64,000 nt of DNA, from contig JAFEAB010000106.1 in assembly GCA_018266615.1 (NCBI GenBank), positions 62,001 to 126,000 of the forward strand, written 5' to 3'. The notes beneath the pieces are model-generated. The model was not told the DNA's origin, did not search any database, and was given only the letters and a program-made list of their open reading frames with translations. Made by a program: the position numbers and the translations under genes. The stretch comes from Bacteroidota bacterium (GTDB lineage Bacteria > Bacteroidota > Bacteroidia > Chitinophagales > Chitinophagaceae). Below, piece by piece: positions 1-9,544 of this stretch. How positions within the stretch are numbered: position 1 is the first letter of the stretch; each line of letters begins with the position of its first letter.

Positions 1-163
1 CCTTTGCGGATTGGATATGGGCATGCAGCAAATTGCGTTCTCTTAAAAAGGCCTCTGCCGAATTAGCGGATGAATCGGAAACCCCGGAGGCAAAAATGAG
101 GTATCGGGAATTGTTTGCATACTCCTCAAACCTTTTTGCCAACATGCCATTCCCTACAATCAT
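1..163 (-). CDS. NAD(P)-binding sugar epimerase/dehydratase-like protein, N-terminal part
   Basis: Only the first 54 codons lie in the window; the gene runs off the left end. The protein opens with MIVGNGMLAKRF, a short beta strand plus a glycine-rich turn typical of a Rossmann NAD(P)-binding fold, followed by FASGVSDS. Similar openings are known from epimerase/dehydratase-like proteins in Bacteroidota polysaccharide clusters. The ATG lies one base after the stop of the upstream glycosyltransferase gene (TAAGATG), so the two are almost certainly co-transcribed and translationally linked. A role in nucleotide-sugar or surface-glycan synthesis is inferred from this context; the substrate cannot be told. 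Confidence 0.6.
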   Translation of the reverse strand, partial: MIVGNGMLAKRFEEYANNSRYLIFASGVSDSSANSAEAFLRERNLLHAHIQSAK

Positions 164-164
164 C

Positions 165-1304
165 TTATTTTTTTACGAATTTAGATAAAAGCCCGGCAGC
201 CTTAGCTGCAATATGTCCCCAATAGAAAAATTCAAAAAAAGAAGCCGGGGTATCGATACCAGGCTCGACATTTTGGATGGCCCTCAAATAACTTTCGGCG
301 GTCTCTTCCTCCGCCACCAGCATTTTTTTACCTGCCACCTCAGCAGGAATTCCAATGGAACCGTTTCGGCTACTCACTGCCGTTAGATTGGCAGCCAGGG
401 CTTCCACCAGCTTGGTTTTAATTCCACCTCCATCAAATACCGGGTTAAGAAAAATATCGGATCCCAGGAAATATAAGTCAATATCCTCCACAAAACCGGC
501 ATAAATGACCCGCCGGTCCCGGTAAGCCTTTAATTCCTCCATTTCGGTAGGAAGCCCTTTCCCGCAAATGAGGATGCGGTAATCCCAACCCTGTTTTTCT
601 AACAACGGGTTCAATTGTTGCAGGATAAAATGTAACGCAGCCAGGTTGGGAGCATAATTTAACGTGCCGTTGAACAGGAATATTTTTTCAGATCCGGTTA
701 GTCCGTGCAGTTGGCACAACCTGCCCCTCGCCGTTATTTTCAATTCTTTATCTGGCCTATTGGCCATCTCCGAACCGTAGGGCACTACTTCACATCGACT
801 ACTTTTGATCCGATAATTAGCAACTGCCCAGGCTTTGTCTTCGGCAGTAATAAAAAAACTGAAATCAGCCAAACGGTGCGCCCAGCCTTCATACCCCCGC
901 ATGATCTTCCACCACCATTTGCCGGTAGTTTTAAACCTTACCGATTCTATATTATGAGAATGGATCACTATTTGGATGCCGGCCCAGTTTTTCAACATCC
1001 AAGCCAGCCAGCCATAATACGGGTGTTCAATAATCAAGGTAAAAATTTGATTCTCCCTTAGGTATTTTCTAATCCTAATAAACAGGAAAGGGTTAATATA
1101 TCTTAATCGGGATGGGCTCAGGATACCATGGAAATAGGGGGCAGCCATATCGTCTGGCACCTGTCCTTTAACGCTCAGTAAGGCCACAGGAGTTTGTTGC
1201 AGCAGATAGCGATAAAAAAAGGCAATTCCTTTCTGCCCTCCCATTTTAGCAGGATAAACCGGGTAGGGGAGCAGGGCGGCAATTTTTGGCGTTGGTCCGT
1301 CCAT
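165..1304 (-). CDS. GT4-family glycosyltransferase
   Basis: A 379-residue predicted cytoplasmic glycosyltransferase that would move a sugar from a nucleotide-sugar donor to a glycan or lipid acceptor. The start LLPYPVYPAKMGGQKG is typical of GT4 proteins of this phylum, and near residue 310 the GGGIKTKLVEALA motif is the donor-binding region of the C-terminal GT-B domain. A longer reading frame exists, but the ATG at 1304 is preferred because it overlaps the TGA of the upstream YfhO-like gene by one base (TGATG) and places the conserved N-terminus correctly. It sits between that gene and an epimerase-like gene in one operon. Donor and acceptor are unknown. Confidence 0.85.
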   Translation of the reverse strand: MDGPTPKIAALLPYPVYPAKMGGQKGIAFFYRYLLQQTPVALLSVKGQVPDDMAAPYFHGILSPSRLRYINPFLFIRIRKYLRENQIFTLIIEHPYYGWLAWMLKNWAGIQIVIHSHNIESVRFKTTGKWWWKIMRGYEGWAHRLADFSFFITAEDKAWAVANYRIKSSRCEVVPYGSEMANRPDKELKITARGRLCQLHGLTGSEKIFLFNGTLNYAPNLAALHFILQQLNPLLEKQGWDYRILICGKGLPTEMEELKAYRDRRVIYAGFVEDIDLYFLGSDIFLNPVFDGGGIKTKLVEALAANLTAVSSRNGSIGIPAEVAGKKMLVAEEETAESYLRAIQNVEPGIDTPASFFEFFYWGHIAAKAAGLLSKFVKK

Positions 1305-3913
1305 CAGGCAGTTTCTTCCTTTCTCAATTTTTTGAAATATAGGAACAGGGAACCCGCCGTAAGCAGCACCACCAGCCAGCAAAAGATATTGCTTAGCGTT
1401 CGCCCAATAAAATAAACCGTTGGCTCAAATTTGAATTTGATTTCGTGTTTCCCTGCCGGGATATTCAACCCGCGGAGTACATAATTGGCCTTAAAGATAT
1501 GCGCTGGCTTCCCATCAATATAGGCCTTCCAGTCTTTGTAATATATCTCGCTGAAGATTGCAATGCGATTGCTGTTGCTGTTACTTTGGTAATCTATTTC
1601 ATCGTTATCAAATTTCACCTGGCGGATATTATCGGTACTATCACCGGCAGCATAATTTCCTACATCCGATTTAAAGCTTTCATCTACAATGGCGGTATCG
1701 GCAGGATGGAAGGAATCAAGCGCTTTCATTTCTGCCACCGGTCCGTTTACAAATTTCACTGCCTTTACAAACCATACATTTCCCAGCGCTCCCGGGTTTT
1801 GCAGTGCAATGGTTTTATTTCCCTGGTGTTGGATCACATATTTCACATTCAGCATATCGATCACTCCGGGATTGGGCCTTCCGTTGAGTTGGTACGCCAT
1901 CAGGTCGTCGTAAATGCCCAGTTTTGCCGGATGGTAACCGCCAATTGATTTGTGGTAATAGGAGGTCTTGCTTTCATCTAATCCACCGGTATTGTAAACC
2001 CTGAAATTGGGGTCTTTATCGGCAAGTATTTGTTCATCTGCCTGGCTCATCGGAAATTCAGAAGCTTCATACGAATCTTTACTCTGGTAGTTGGTGCTGT
2101 TGAGGAAATGGGTTCCAAATCCAATCAGGTCGATCGCGCTTAATACACCCACCGCAATCAGCATAATAAGCCAGTTTATTTTCTTTTTGATGTAGAGGGT
2201 AATGGCGCCAAGGGCGATAACTATAAATAGGAACGATCGGAGAATATCTTTAATAAAGGCCGTGGCCCGGTCTTGCCGGATGGCCGAAACAAACGCCCTG
2301 GCTTCCTTCTGCGCATCCGGAACAGAGGCCAGGTTGGCCACCATTCCTTCGTATATCTGATTATCTCTTTCGGGTTGCATCGCATCACCCATATCATACA
2401 ACTTTTGTTGCAGTGCCGGGTCTTTCTCCTGGAAAAGTTTATTGAATTCGTTCGTGCGCGCCCGGTTCTCATTGGAGAAATCACTTGATGCATAAAATGC
2501 CAGGGCGGCTGCAAAAAGAAATGCTACCGGCACAAGCCCTTTTTTGAATGCCTGCCATAAGCGGCTGTCCTCCGTGTTTAAGGCGCTGAGGTATAAACCG
2601 GCCAGGATGGGTACAACCATTTGCGGGATGGTAAGGGCCATCGTAGGTACCCTGAATTTATTATAAAGGGGAAAATAATCGAACATGAAATAGTTGAAAG
2701 AGGGGAAATTATGTCCCCAGGAAAGTACAATCCCGAAAACAGTGGCAGCAAGGATCCACCACTTATGTTTTCCATCCAAATAAAACAAGCCTAAAATAAA
2801 CAGTAGGCAAATCACGGCACCGAGGTAAACCGGCCCAACGGTAAAGGGTTGTTTCCCCCAATATAAATTTGAGCTGGCAAAAGCGGAGGCCTGATCACCC
2901 ACTCCAAATTTCTCAGTTAGCAGTTGCACCGCTTTTGAGTCATCTCCTAAAGAGGGAAATTGATACACATCGCCATCCCGTTCGGATTGGTGGTAGCCAT
3001 AGCCCTGTACTCCGGGAAAAACCAGGGTAAATGTTTCACCGATTCCATAGCTCCATTGGAATGCATAATCTTTGCTTAAGCCTTTGGTTTTGCCATCGGC
3101 CACTTTTTCCTTCGAATTCTTTTCATTCATCACTAACTGGCCACCACGTTTTGAAGCATTTGCATAATCGTAGGTGGTGAAAAGGATCATCGCATTGGCC
3201 AAAACGCCAATAATACCTGCAATCAGAATGAGGCCAAGACTCTTAAAGAAATGACCCAGTTCCCCCTTTTTTAGGCTTCGCACCAGGTAGGAGATGGTCA
3301 TTAATCCAAGTACTAAAAAGAGGTAATAACTAATTTGTTGATGGCCCTGCGCTATTTGCAATGCGGTGAACAGCCCGGCCAATGCAAAGCCTAAAAGATA
3401 TTTTCGCTCGAAAATCAGGATAACAGCCCCAATTACAGCCGGAGCATAGCCCATGGCCAGCATTTGGGTGTTATGGCCGGCGGCAATCATTATCGGCGAA
3501 AAACTGCAATAGGCATAACCCAGCGCCGCCACAATTCCCGCATAGGGCCTAATTTTAAGGCAAAGGCAGAGAAAATAAAAACAAATGCAGGCTAAGAAGA
3601 AAAAGTTTACCGGTTGGGGTAATCCCAATTGAAAAGTTTGATCGAGCAATCCCACCGGCGACCAGGCGCCCTGCATGGCAATCTGGTAACCGGGCATACC
3701 GCTGAACATACTGGTAACCCAAAGGGGAAAGTGTCCATGCTGTTCTTTGTAGGTGTACGACTGGTGGCTCATTCCCTGCCATCCCGAAATATCCGACTGT
3801 TTTAGAACTGTATCAGCCTGGAAGGCTGGCTTACAGAATGCAATAGCCACAATTAAAAAAATGCCTACTGCAATAAGGTGGGGAACCAGTTTTTTGAAAT
3901 CGAAATTCTTCAT
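1304..3913 (-). CDS. YfhO-family multi-spanning membrane protein
   Basis: An 869-residue protein with many hydrophobic segments, beginning MKNFDFKKLVPHLIAVGIFL, and ending in a beta-rich soluble stretch (around 730-830) followed by a final membrane helix (IFCWLVVLLTAGSLFLYF). This layout, the length and motifs such as YYKDWKAYIDGKPA before the last helix match the YfhO family, GT-C-like proteins linked in Firmicutes to sugar transfer onto lipoteichoic acid. In Bacteroidota the acceptor is unknown. It is first in a minus-strand operon and its TGA overlaps the start of a GT4 gene, which supports a part in glycan assembly at the inner membrane. Confidence 0.85.
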   Translation of the reverse strand: MKNFDFKKLVPHLIAVGIFLIVAIAFCKPAFQADTVLKQSDISGWQGMSHQSYTYKEQHGHFPLWVTSMFSGMPGYQIAMQGAWSPVGLLDQTFQLGLPQPVNFFFLACICFYFLCLCLKIRPYAGIVAALGYAYCSFSPIMIAAGHNTQMLAMGYAPAVIGAVILIFERKYLLGFALAGLFTALQIAQGHQQISYYLFLVLGLMTISYLVRSLKKGELGHFFKSLGLILIAGIIGVLANAMILFTTYDYANASKRGGQLVMNEKNSKEKVADGKTKGLSKDYAFQWSYGIGETFTLVFPGVQGYGYHQSERDGDVYQFPSLGDDSKAVQLLTEKFGVGDQASAFASSNLYWGKQPFTVGPVYLGAVICLLFILGLFYLDGKHKWWILAATVFGIVLSWGHNFPSFNYFMFDYFPLYNKFRVPTMALTIPQMVVPILAGLYLSALNTEDSRLWQAFKKGLVPVAFLFAAALAFYASSDFSNENRARTNEFNKLFQEKDPALQQKLYDMGDAMQPERDNQIYEGMVANLASVPDAQKEARAFVSAIRQDRATAFIKDILRSFLFIVIALGAITLYIKKKINWLIMLIAVGVLSAIDLIGFGTHFLNSTNYQSKDSYEASEFPMSQADEQILADKDPNFRVYNTGGLDESKTSYYHKSIGGYHPAKLGIYDDLMAYQLNGRPNPGVIDMLNVKYVIQHQGNKTIALQNPGALGNVWFVKAVKFVNGPVAEMKALDSFHPADTAIVDESFKSDVGNYAAGDSTDNIRQVKFDNDEIDYQSNSNSNRIAIFSEIYYKDWKAYIDGKPAHIFKANYVLRGLNIPAGKHEIKFKFEPTVYFIGRTLSNIFCWLVVLLTAGSLFLYFKKLRKEETA

Positions 3914-4017
3914 TTGCCTATTGTTGAGGTGGCAAATTACTGTTTCGGGAATAAATAAAAAAAGTCGTGTTTATTTAGCCACCCCGGGCGGTAATTTCCA
4001 CGGGAATTATCATAGGC

Positions 4018-4045
4018 AAAAAAAATGCCTCCCAAGCGAGAGGCA
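4018..4045 (-). terminator. Rho-independent terminator after the tail-specific protease gene
   Basis: On the minus strand TGCCTC and GAGGCA (4040-4045 and 4026-4031) form a 6 bp stem with an 8-base loop, followed by eight T residues (4018-4025). It lies about 25 bases past the protease stop codon and before the YfhO gene, so it separates the two transcripts. Confidence 0.75.
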
Positions 4046-4068
4046 GTTTAATCATGTTTTCTATCTAA

Positions 4069-6234
4069 TCAATTTGTTTTTACCAAATTGCCCTCAGCAA
4101 TCATTTTGTCAACTGCCTTTACGGTTTCATTAATGTAAATATCCTCGCTCCTGACCTTCATCCATTGTTTATTCTTTTCAATTTTGTCTTTATCGCCATT
4201 AATAGCTGGCAGATCCTGCGGAAGGGTTTGGAAATTCATTACGGTTTTTAGTTTATACAGGCTATCCACATTGTTTACCACTTTTTTCAGTTGGGCCTGG
4301 TCTGTTTTGTATTGGTTGATGTTAAGCGAATAGGATTTGTCGTATTGGTTACCCAGCCACTGCACATCCGTTTGAATTTCTTTGAACGTACTGTCCTTAC
4401 TAACTTCTGAATTAATTACCGAGGCTACTTCGGGCACGCTGTAATTGCTAACCCAGGGGCTGTAATTTGCTTTTTGGATTTCATCCCAGGGAAGTGCGTT
4501 GGGGTTGTCCTTTTCCCGGAATTTGAAATATTCGAGTCGGTCGGGTAAAACCACATCGGGTACTACTCCTTTAAGTTGTGTTGCACCTCCATTTATCCGA
4601 TAGAATTTTTGAAGGGTAAGTTTTACCGACCCCATATCATCCGGATTTTTAGCTCCGAATAAGGCATCCTGTCCTTCCGGGTTTAGCGGGATATTTCGTT
4701 GAACGGTTCCTTTACCAAAGGTGGAAGTGCTGCCAATGATAATTCCCCTTTTGTAATCCTGGATGGCTGCGGCAAAAATTTCGGAAGCGGAGGCGGAGGT
4801 TTCATCTACCAATACGGCGAGCGGGCCATCGTATTGAACGTTTTTATCAGTATCTCGGAGCACATTGGCTTTTTCATCGCGCCCCTGCACCTGAACCACC
4901 GGACCGTCTTTAATAAACAGGCCAACCATCTTCACCACATCATACAGGGAGCCGCCGCCGTTGCCCCTCAGGTCGAGGATTATTCCTTCAACTTTTTCAG
5001 CTTTTAATTTTTCAATTTCATGGGCTACGTCCACATAACAACGGGGGCCATCCGGCCTTTCAAAATCGGCGTAAAATTCGGGGAGGTAAATATATCCAAC
5101 TTTATGCTCGCCCTTGATAATAGCTGATTTAGCGTAGGTATCTTCCAATTTAATATCGTCCCTAAGCAGGCTGACTGTTTTGATGGTACCATCCATTTTC
5201 CGTATGGTAAGTACCACCTCAGAACCTTTTTTGGAACCACGGATAAGTTTAACGGCATCCGAAATGGCATACCCTGTTACATCCACGGGTTCTCCTTTTC
5301 CTTCGGCCACCTTGATGATTTCATCGTTTTCTTTTAACTCGCCGCTTTTCCATGCCGGGCCTCCGGATATAAGGCTGGCGATCTTTATCCGGCCATCCTC
5401 TTCTTTCAGTTGTGCCCCAATGCCAAAGAAATGCCCGCTCATCGATTCATTAAATGAACGCAGGTCTACCGGTGGGAAATATGTGGTATGCGGATCCATC
5501 TCGCTGGTGATGGCATTTACAAACGTGCTAAAATTTTCATCTCCGGTTTCGCGATTTTTCCGGGTAGAAAAAAAACGGTCAACCTGTTTTTTGATGGCTT
5601 CCCTTGCTTCCCGCTCGAGGGTGGAATCGGGTTTTACTACAAAATCTTTTTTCCCTGCATTTTTCTCCCTTTCATTCTGCAAGTCAACAAATTTGCTGAG
5701 CGCCATATATTTCAGCCTTTTCCTCCAAACATCTTTCCGGTCGGCTTCGGTTTTGGGGTAATCAATTTTATCGGGGTCGGCAAGGTAAGTTTCATCCTTT
5801 GTAAAATCAAAGGGGTGTGCCAGTAAGGAAGGGTAAAAATTTGACACTTCGTTTAGGCGTTGCAGGTACAGTTTATTTACCGCATAAAAAGACTCCAACT
5901 CGGCACCATGGATTTCATCGTCTATACGGTTTCCAAATTTGGCAGTGAGAGCGGATACATCGGAAGCCAGGAAAATATTTTTTTCTCCATCCAGACCCTC
6001 AATAAAGGATTTAAATACAGCCTGGCTGAAGGCATCGTCAATTTTTTTGGGACTGTAATGGCCCTGTTCTAACAGGATACCCACATTGCGCAGGATTTTT
6101 TCATTTCGGGCTTTCGGATTGTCATCGCCGGGGTTTCCCTGAGATCTGAAGGCGAAGAAAAAGCTGGTGGCAACCAAAACAAGGGCAAGGGGTATAAATT
6201 TTTTGCTCATCATAAAGTCAGCAATTTTTTGCAT
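4069..6234 (-). CDS. prc: Tail-specific (C-terminal processing) serine protease, S41
   Basis: A 721-residue periplasmic protease of the Prc/Tsp type. It has an N-terminal membrane/signal segment (about residues 10-30), a helical N-terminal domain, a PDZ domain (about 255-350, GHFFGIGAQL onward), and the S41 core with LRGNGGG at 422 and ETSASASEIFAAA at 478. By alignment to E. coli Prc the Ser-Lys dyad should be S482 and K508 (FGKGTVQ). The long C-terminal region is usual for Prc, which trims or degrades envelope proteins from their C-termini. The start could instead be one of the two methionines at residues 8-9. It is followed by a good terminator and appears monocistronic. Confidence 0.92.
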   Translation of the reverse strand: MQKIADFMMSKKFIPLALVLVATSFFFAFRSQGNPGDDNPKARNEKILRNVGILLEQGHYSPKKIDDAFSQAVFKSFIEGLDGEKNIFLASDVSALTAKFGNRIDDEIHGAELESFYAVNKLYLQRLNEVSNFYPSLLAHPFDFTKDETYLADPDKIDYPKTEADRKDVWRKRLKYMALSKFVDLQNEREKNAGKKDFVVKPDSTLEREAREAIKKQVDRFFSTRKNRETGDENFSTFVNAITSEMDPHTTYFPPVDLRSFNESMSGHFFGIGAQLKEEDGRIKIASLISGGPAWKSGELKENDEIIKVAEGKGEPVDVTGYAISDAVKLIRGSKKGSEVVLTIRKMDGTIKTVSLLRDDIKLEDTYAKSAIIKGEHKVGYIYLPEFYADFERPDGPRCYVDVAHEIEKLKAEKVEGIILDLRGNGGGSLYDVVKMVGLFIKDGPVVQVQGRDEKANVLRDTDKNVQYDGPLAVLVDETSASASEIFAAAIQDYKRGIIIGSTSTFGKGTVQRNIPLNPEGQDALFGAKNPDDMGSVKLTLQKFYRINGGATQLKGVVPDVVLPDRLEYFKFREKDNPNALPWDEIQKANYSPWVSNYSVPEVASVINSEVSKDSTFKEIQTDVQWLGNQYDKSYSLNINQYKTDQAQLKKVVNNVDSLYKLKTVMNFQTLPQDLPAINGDKDKIEKNKQWMKVRSEDIYINETVKAVDKMIAEGNLVKTN

Positions 6235-6378
6235 CGGGTGAAATTACGAAAAATGCCTTGCGGCAATTTATAGAAAACGTACAAGTGGCAATAATGTTTT
6301 GTTAAACAGGAACAATGGAAAATACTGAAAATGAAGGGTCTAAAATTGAAATATTTTAAAATACACCGAAAAGGAATT

Positions 6379-6408
6379 TTGGTTGGCACCAGTTTTTATA
6401 TAATTTTG
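6379..6408 (+). promoter_or_regulatory. Bacteroidota-type promoter of the tRNA-His gene
   Basis: TTG at 6379-6381 and TAATTTTG at 6401-6408 are separated by 19 bases, matching the Bacteroidota -33/-7 pattern (TTG, TAnnTTTG). Transcription would start near 6412, about 30 bases before the mature tRNA. Confidence 0.65.
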
Positions 6409-6441
6409 TCGCCCCTTACCAGGGTAAGGGACTTTGAACAT

Positions 6442-6516
6442 GGTGGGTGTAGCTCAGCTGGTTAGAGTATCAGATTGTGATTCTGAGGGTCGAGGGTTCG
6501 AGCCCCTTCATCCACC
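6442..6516 (+). tRNA. tRNA-His (GTG anticodon)
   Basis: A full cloverleaf can be read: acceptor stem GTGGGTG (6443-6449) with CATCCAC (6509-6515), D-arm AGCTCAGCTGGTTAGAG, anticodon stem CAGAT/ATTCTG around the loop TTGTGAT with anticodon GTG, and T-arm GAGGGTTCGAGCCCC. An extra G at 6442 sits opposite C73 at 6516, the identity feature of tRNA-His. A complete CCA end does not appear to be encoded. The gene has its own promoter and terminator. Confidence 0.95.
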
Positions 6517-6519
6517 CAG

Positions 6520-6566
6520 GCCCCAAAAGTTGATATTACTTGACTTTTGGGGCTCTTTATTTTTAT
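6520..6566 (+). terminator. Strong rho-independent terminator after tRNA-His
   Basis: An 11 bp perfect stem (GCCCCAAAAGT at 6520-6530 with ACTTTTGGGGC at 6543-6553), a 12-base loop and a T-rich tail (TCTTTATTTTTAT) follow the tRNA by three bases. Confidence 0.9.
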
Positions 6567-6584
6567 AGAATTAGGCAGGAACTT

Positions 6585-7178
6585 ATGTTAGGATATTTCT
6601 TCATTATTAGTGGTTTTTTGATCAGTGGTTTCCTGTTGTCAAGGGCCATATTGTATTTTCTATTTAAATACCAGGTGGGGGGAGCAGCAGGAGATGGATG
6701 GGCGGGCCACATGATACGCCTGAGTTCCCATGAAGCCGGATATAAAATTACAGATAGCATCCTACAAGACGACAAAATCAGGAAGTCCCTGGCCGGGGAT
6801 GCCCTGCTTCAAAAAATTCGTCCCGAGATCAGTACCCATATCGATCAATTCCTGGATGTAAAATTGAAAGCTATTTTTCCACTGCTTTCGCAGTTTATGG
6901 GTGCCAAAACCCGCGATCAGTTAAAGGGGGCATTTATGGATGAGATGGACAGGCTTTTTCCCGAGCTGATGGAAAAACTTTATTCCGGGTTATTGAACCG
7001 GGACAATATGGCGGAAATACTGTCGGGGAAAATTAATTCCGTTAACCTGTCGGATAGTTCAATCCGGGGATGGATAAACAAAAATATCCGCCCCCGGCTC
7101 GATCTGTTTTGTAGTGCCTTCATGTTGATGGCAGGGGTAATTACCTGCATCCTTCATTCCCTGCTTATAGGGCCGTAA
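6585..7178 (+). CDS. Small membrane protein, weakly DUF445-like
   Basis: A 197-residue protein from the ATG at 6585. The frame is open earlier, but that part runs through the tRNA terminator, and an AGGA sits just upstream of this ATG. It has an N-terminal membrane helix (about 1-25), a helical soluble middle (about 55-165), and a C-terminal hydrophobic segment (LFCSAFMLMAGVITCILHSLL). The middle and the order helix-soluble-helix recall short DUF445 proteins, but the match is by eye and uncertain. No enzymatic motif is seen and the function is unknown. Its last 14 bases overlap the convergent DinB-fold gene. Confidence 0.65.
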   Translation: MLGYFFIISGFLISGFLLSRAILYFLFKYQVGGAAGDGWAGHMIRLSSHEAGYKITDSILQDDKIRKSLAGDALLQKIRPEISTHIDQFLDVKLKAIFPLLSQFMGAKTRDQLKGAFMDEMDRLFPELMEKLYSGLLNRDNMAEILSGKINSVNLSDSSIRGWINKNIRPRLDLFCSAFMLMAGVITCILHSLLIGP

Positions 7179-7683
7179 GGTAGCGTTCCTTTACAATTCG
7201 AATATGGTGATACGCATGCCCAAGGGTGATGTATCCCAATGCCAATACGGTTATGGGGTGATTATTGGCCAATCCGGATCTTTCCATGTCCGCATCAGAA
7301 AAACTGTCGAACAACATTTTCGTCGTTTTCCTGACCGCATCAAACTCTTCACAGAGGGATGCCCAGCTTCTTCTGTTGGCGGCAGCCATTTGGGCATAGG
7401 GTCCATCATCAAAGCCCGGTAAAGATTTTTGTTCGCCCCGGGCAATGCAGAGGGCGCGGTAACAAAATATCCGTTCGCAATCTATCAGATGTTGCAATAA
7501 ATCCTTGAGCGTCCATTTCCCGGGAGCATATCCTTTCTCCGTTCTTGATTCGGCAATGGAAGAAAATACATTGCCAATCCTTTCTTCCCGGATTGCCAAT
7601 GCCTGTTTGATATCAGCCTCAGTTACCTGGTTCACATATTCATCGTAATGGGAATTAAATGTACCCGGTTTAGGTTTTGCCAT
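7165..7683 (-). CDS. DinB-superfamily (DfsB-like) protein
   Basis: A 172-residue all-helical protein. LLQHLIDCERIFCYR and HAYHHIRIVKERYL carry histidines placed as in the metal-binding triad of the DinB/YfiT superfamily, and the length fits. Some members are thiol-dependent metalloenzymes (bacillithiol transferases, maleylpyruvate isomerase), but most Bacteroidota members have no assigned role; none can be given here. The gene stands alone, convergent with the preceding membrane-protein gene and overlapping its 3' end by 14 bases. Confidence 0.85.
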   Translation of the reverse strand: MAKPKPGTFNSHYDEYVNQVTEADIKQALAIREERIGNVFSSIAESRTEKGYAPGKWTLKDLLQHLIDCERIFCYRALCIARGEQKSLPGFDDGPYAQMAAANRRSWASLCEEFDAVRKTTKMLFDSFSDADMERSGLANNHPITVLALGYITLGHAYHHIRIVKERYLTAL

Positions 7684-7737
7684 GATTTTTTTTTCAAAGG
7701 TAAGCCCAATACGAAATTCGGTGTATCAGACTTTCCG

Positions 7738-7765
7738 CAAAAAAAAGCTGCCTGTAGAGGCAGCT
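7738..7765 (-). terminator. Rho-independent terminator after the S8 protease gene
   Basis: Read on the minus strand, an 8 bp stem (AGCTGCCT/AGGCAGCT, 7746-7753 and 7758-7765) with a four-base loop is followed by about eight T residues. It lies roughly 30 bases beyond the protease stop and upstream of the DinB-fold gene. Confidence 0.8.
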
Positions 7766-7794
7766 CAAAAAAAATTAGAAAAATTGGAACAGGA

Positions 7795-9468
7795 TTAGTG
7801 TTTCCCTTTTTTATGACTCTTCTTTACGGGTTTACTCCATTCGGCGTTTAATTCCTTTGCTTTTTCCAATGCATTATAAGCGTTTGCAATTCCACCCGTT
7901 TTGCAAAGTTCATTCAGGGTTGTTTTATCATCGGTTCCCGGAATATTTACTTCTTCTTTCGGAACAAATACAGATTGTTCAATTACCTGTTTTATCTGTT
8001 GTGGAGTAAAATGAGGATAATGTTCCAATACCAGGGCGGCAATGCCTGCCACTACGGGAGCAGCCATGCTGGTTCCGCTGGCGTTACCATATTTGTTGCC
8101 ACCCGGAATGGTAGAGTAGATGCCTACTCCGGGCGCAAATACATCCACGGTATTTTTTCCATAGTTGCTGAATGAAGCCGTGATTCCGCCATTGTTATCG
8201 TTGCCACTGGCGCCTACTAAGATTACATTATCGGCCCGCTTCCCGTTATCTTTAAAATAAGGGCTGGGGTAAGTTGGGGTAATATCCACATTCTTTGCAT
8301 CATTTCCGGCTGCCTGAACCAGCAATACACCCTTAGAATCGGCGTACCGAATAGCGTCATCCACCCATTGTTTTTCGGGCGAGAAGGGTTTTCCAAAACT
8401 CATGCTGATAATTTTTGCTCCGTTGTTTACTGCATAGCGGATAGCATTGGCGATATCTTTATCATGCTCATCCCCATCCGGAACCGCACGAATCATCATG
8501 ATGCGCACGTTATCGGCAATACCATCCATCCCTTTGCCATTATTCCTGACTGCTGCAATAATTCCGGAGCAATGCGTTCCGTGGAAAGGCGTACTTGCCA
8601 TCAGGTCGTTGTTGCCATAATCCCGGTCATTGATGTTGCTTTCATCGTCTTTCACAATTTCCGCACGGTACGGTTCGGGCGGCGTGCTCTTGGTATTTTG
8701 CTTTTCGATTTCTCCGGAAATATAGGTGTTCAATTCACCCATCAAACTTTCGTTTGTATTATCCATGCCATCATTCGATTTCATGATGCCAAGGAAACGG
8801 GCTTTTGCTTTTTTTACATCGGCATTTTGTGGGGTAAGGGTATCGAGTTCTTTACCGGTGTACACTTTCTTACCAAGAGCTTCCTGCAGGGCACTATCCG
8901 CTTGTTGCAAGCTTTGTTGTAATTTTTTCAACATTTGCATTTGCATTTCCGAACCGTCCTTATCGCCCATTACGGTCTCTTCGGCACGCTTGTATGTTTT
9001 ATATTCTTCCAGTTCTGCTTTGGAAAGGGTAGCGCTGTCTACGGTCTTTCCATCCCATTTTGGCTTAAGTGCATAATAAACGCGGGCAGCTTCGTAGCTG
9101 TCTTTACCCACATTCCTGCCGTCCTTTCCACCGAGGAAGTTCCAGCCATGGATATCGTCTATATAACCGTTATGGTCATCATCCTTGCCATTCCCCGGTA
9201 TTTCTTTCGGGTTGGTCCAAAGTATTGGCTTCAGATCTTCGTGGGCTGTGTCAATTCCCGAATCAATAACGGCAACGATTACCCGGTTACTTTTTAATTT
9301 TTCTGATTGAATGAGGTCGTAAGCCTTTTGCAGGCTGATGCCATCATAGGAGGTATCGAGTTGATACCAACTTTGCGGATTTTTCTCTTTGGCGGCATGG
9401 CCCTGCGCAAAAAGGAGCGAACAGAACATTAACCCGGATAAGAGAAGAGTGATACGTTTTTTCAACAT
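7795..9468 (-). CDS. Secreted subtilisin-like serine protease (S8)
   Basis: A 557-residue protein with a signal peptide (MLKKRITLLLSGLMFCSLLFAQ). The catalytic triad is visible: Asp69 in VIDSGID, His296 in FHGTHCSG and Ser467 in GTSMAAP. Between Asp and His lies a large insertion (about 110-290) that includes a glutamine- and lysine-rich helical stretch (KKLQQSLQQADSALQEAL), a feature of a distinct Bacteroidota S8 group. No T9SS sorting domain is seen; the C-terminus is a short basic tail (KKSHKKGKH), so it is probably periplasmic or released. A degradative role fits the M1 peptidase and peptide-binding lipoprotein elsewhere in the window. Confidence 0.92.
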   Translation of the reverse strand: MLKKRITLLLSGLMFCSLLFAQGHAAKEKNPQSWYQLDTSYDGISLQKAYDLIQSEKLKSNRVIVAVIDSGIDTAHEDLKPILWTNPKEIPGNGKDDDHNGYIDDIHGWNFLGGKDGRNVGKDSYEAARVYYALKPKWDGKTVDSATLSKAELEEYKTYKRAEETVMGDKDGSEMQMQMLKKLQQSLQQADSALQEALGKKVYTGKELDTLTPQNADVKKAKARFLGIMKSNDGMDNTNESLMGELNTYISGEIEKQNTKSTPPEPYRAEIVKDDESNINDRDYGNNDLMASTPFHGTHCSGIIAAVRNNGKGMDGIADNVRIMMIRAVPDGDEHDKDIANAIRYAVNNGAKIISMSFGKPFSPEKQWVDDAIRYADSKGVLLVQAAGNDAKNVDITPTYPSPYFKDNGKRADNVILVGASGNDNNGGITASFSNYGKNTVDVFAPGVGIYSTIPGGNKYGNASGTSMAAPVVAGIAALVLEHYPHFTPQQIKQVIEQSVFVPKEEVNIPGTDDKTTLNELCKTGGIANAYNALEKAKELNAEWSKPVKKSHKKGKH

Positions 9469-9544
9469 ATATATATTATTGTTTTTGCGAAACTAAGAAA
9501 ACTGCCTGCCAATTGGTTGCCGTTTATAAATAATTAAATAAACT

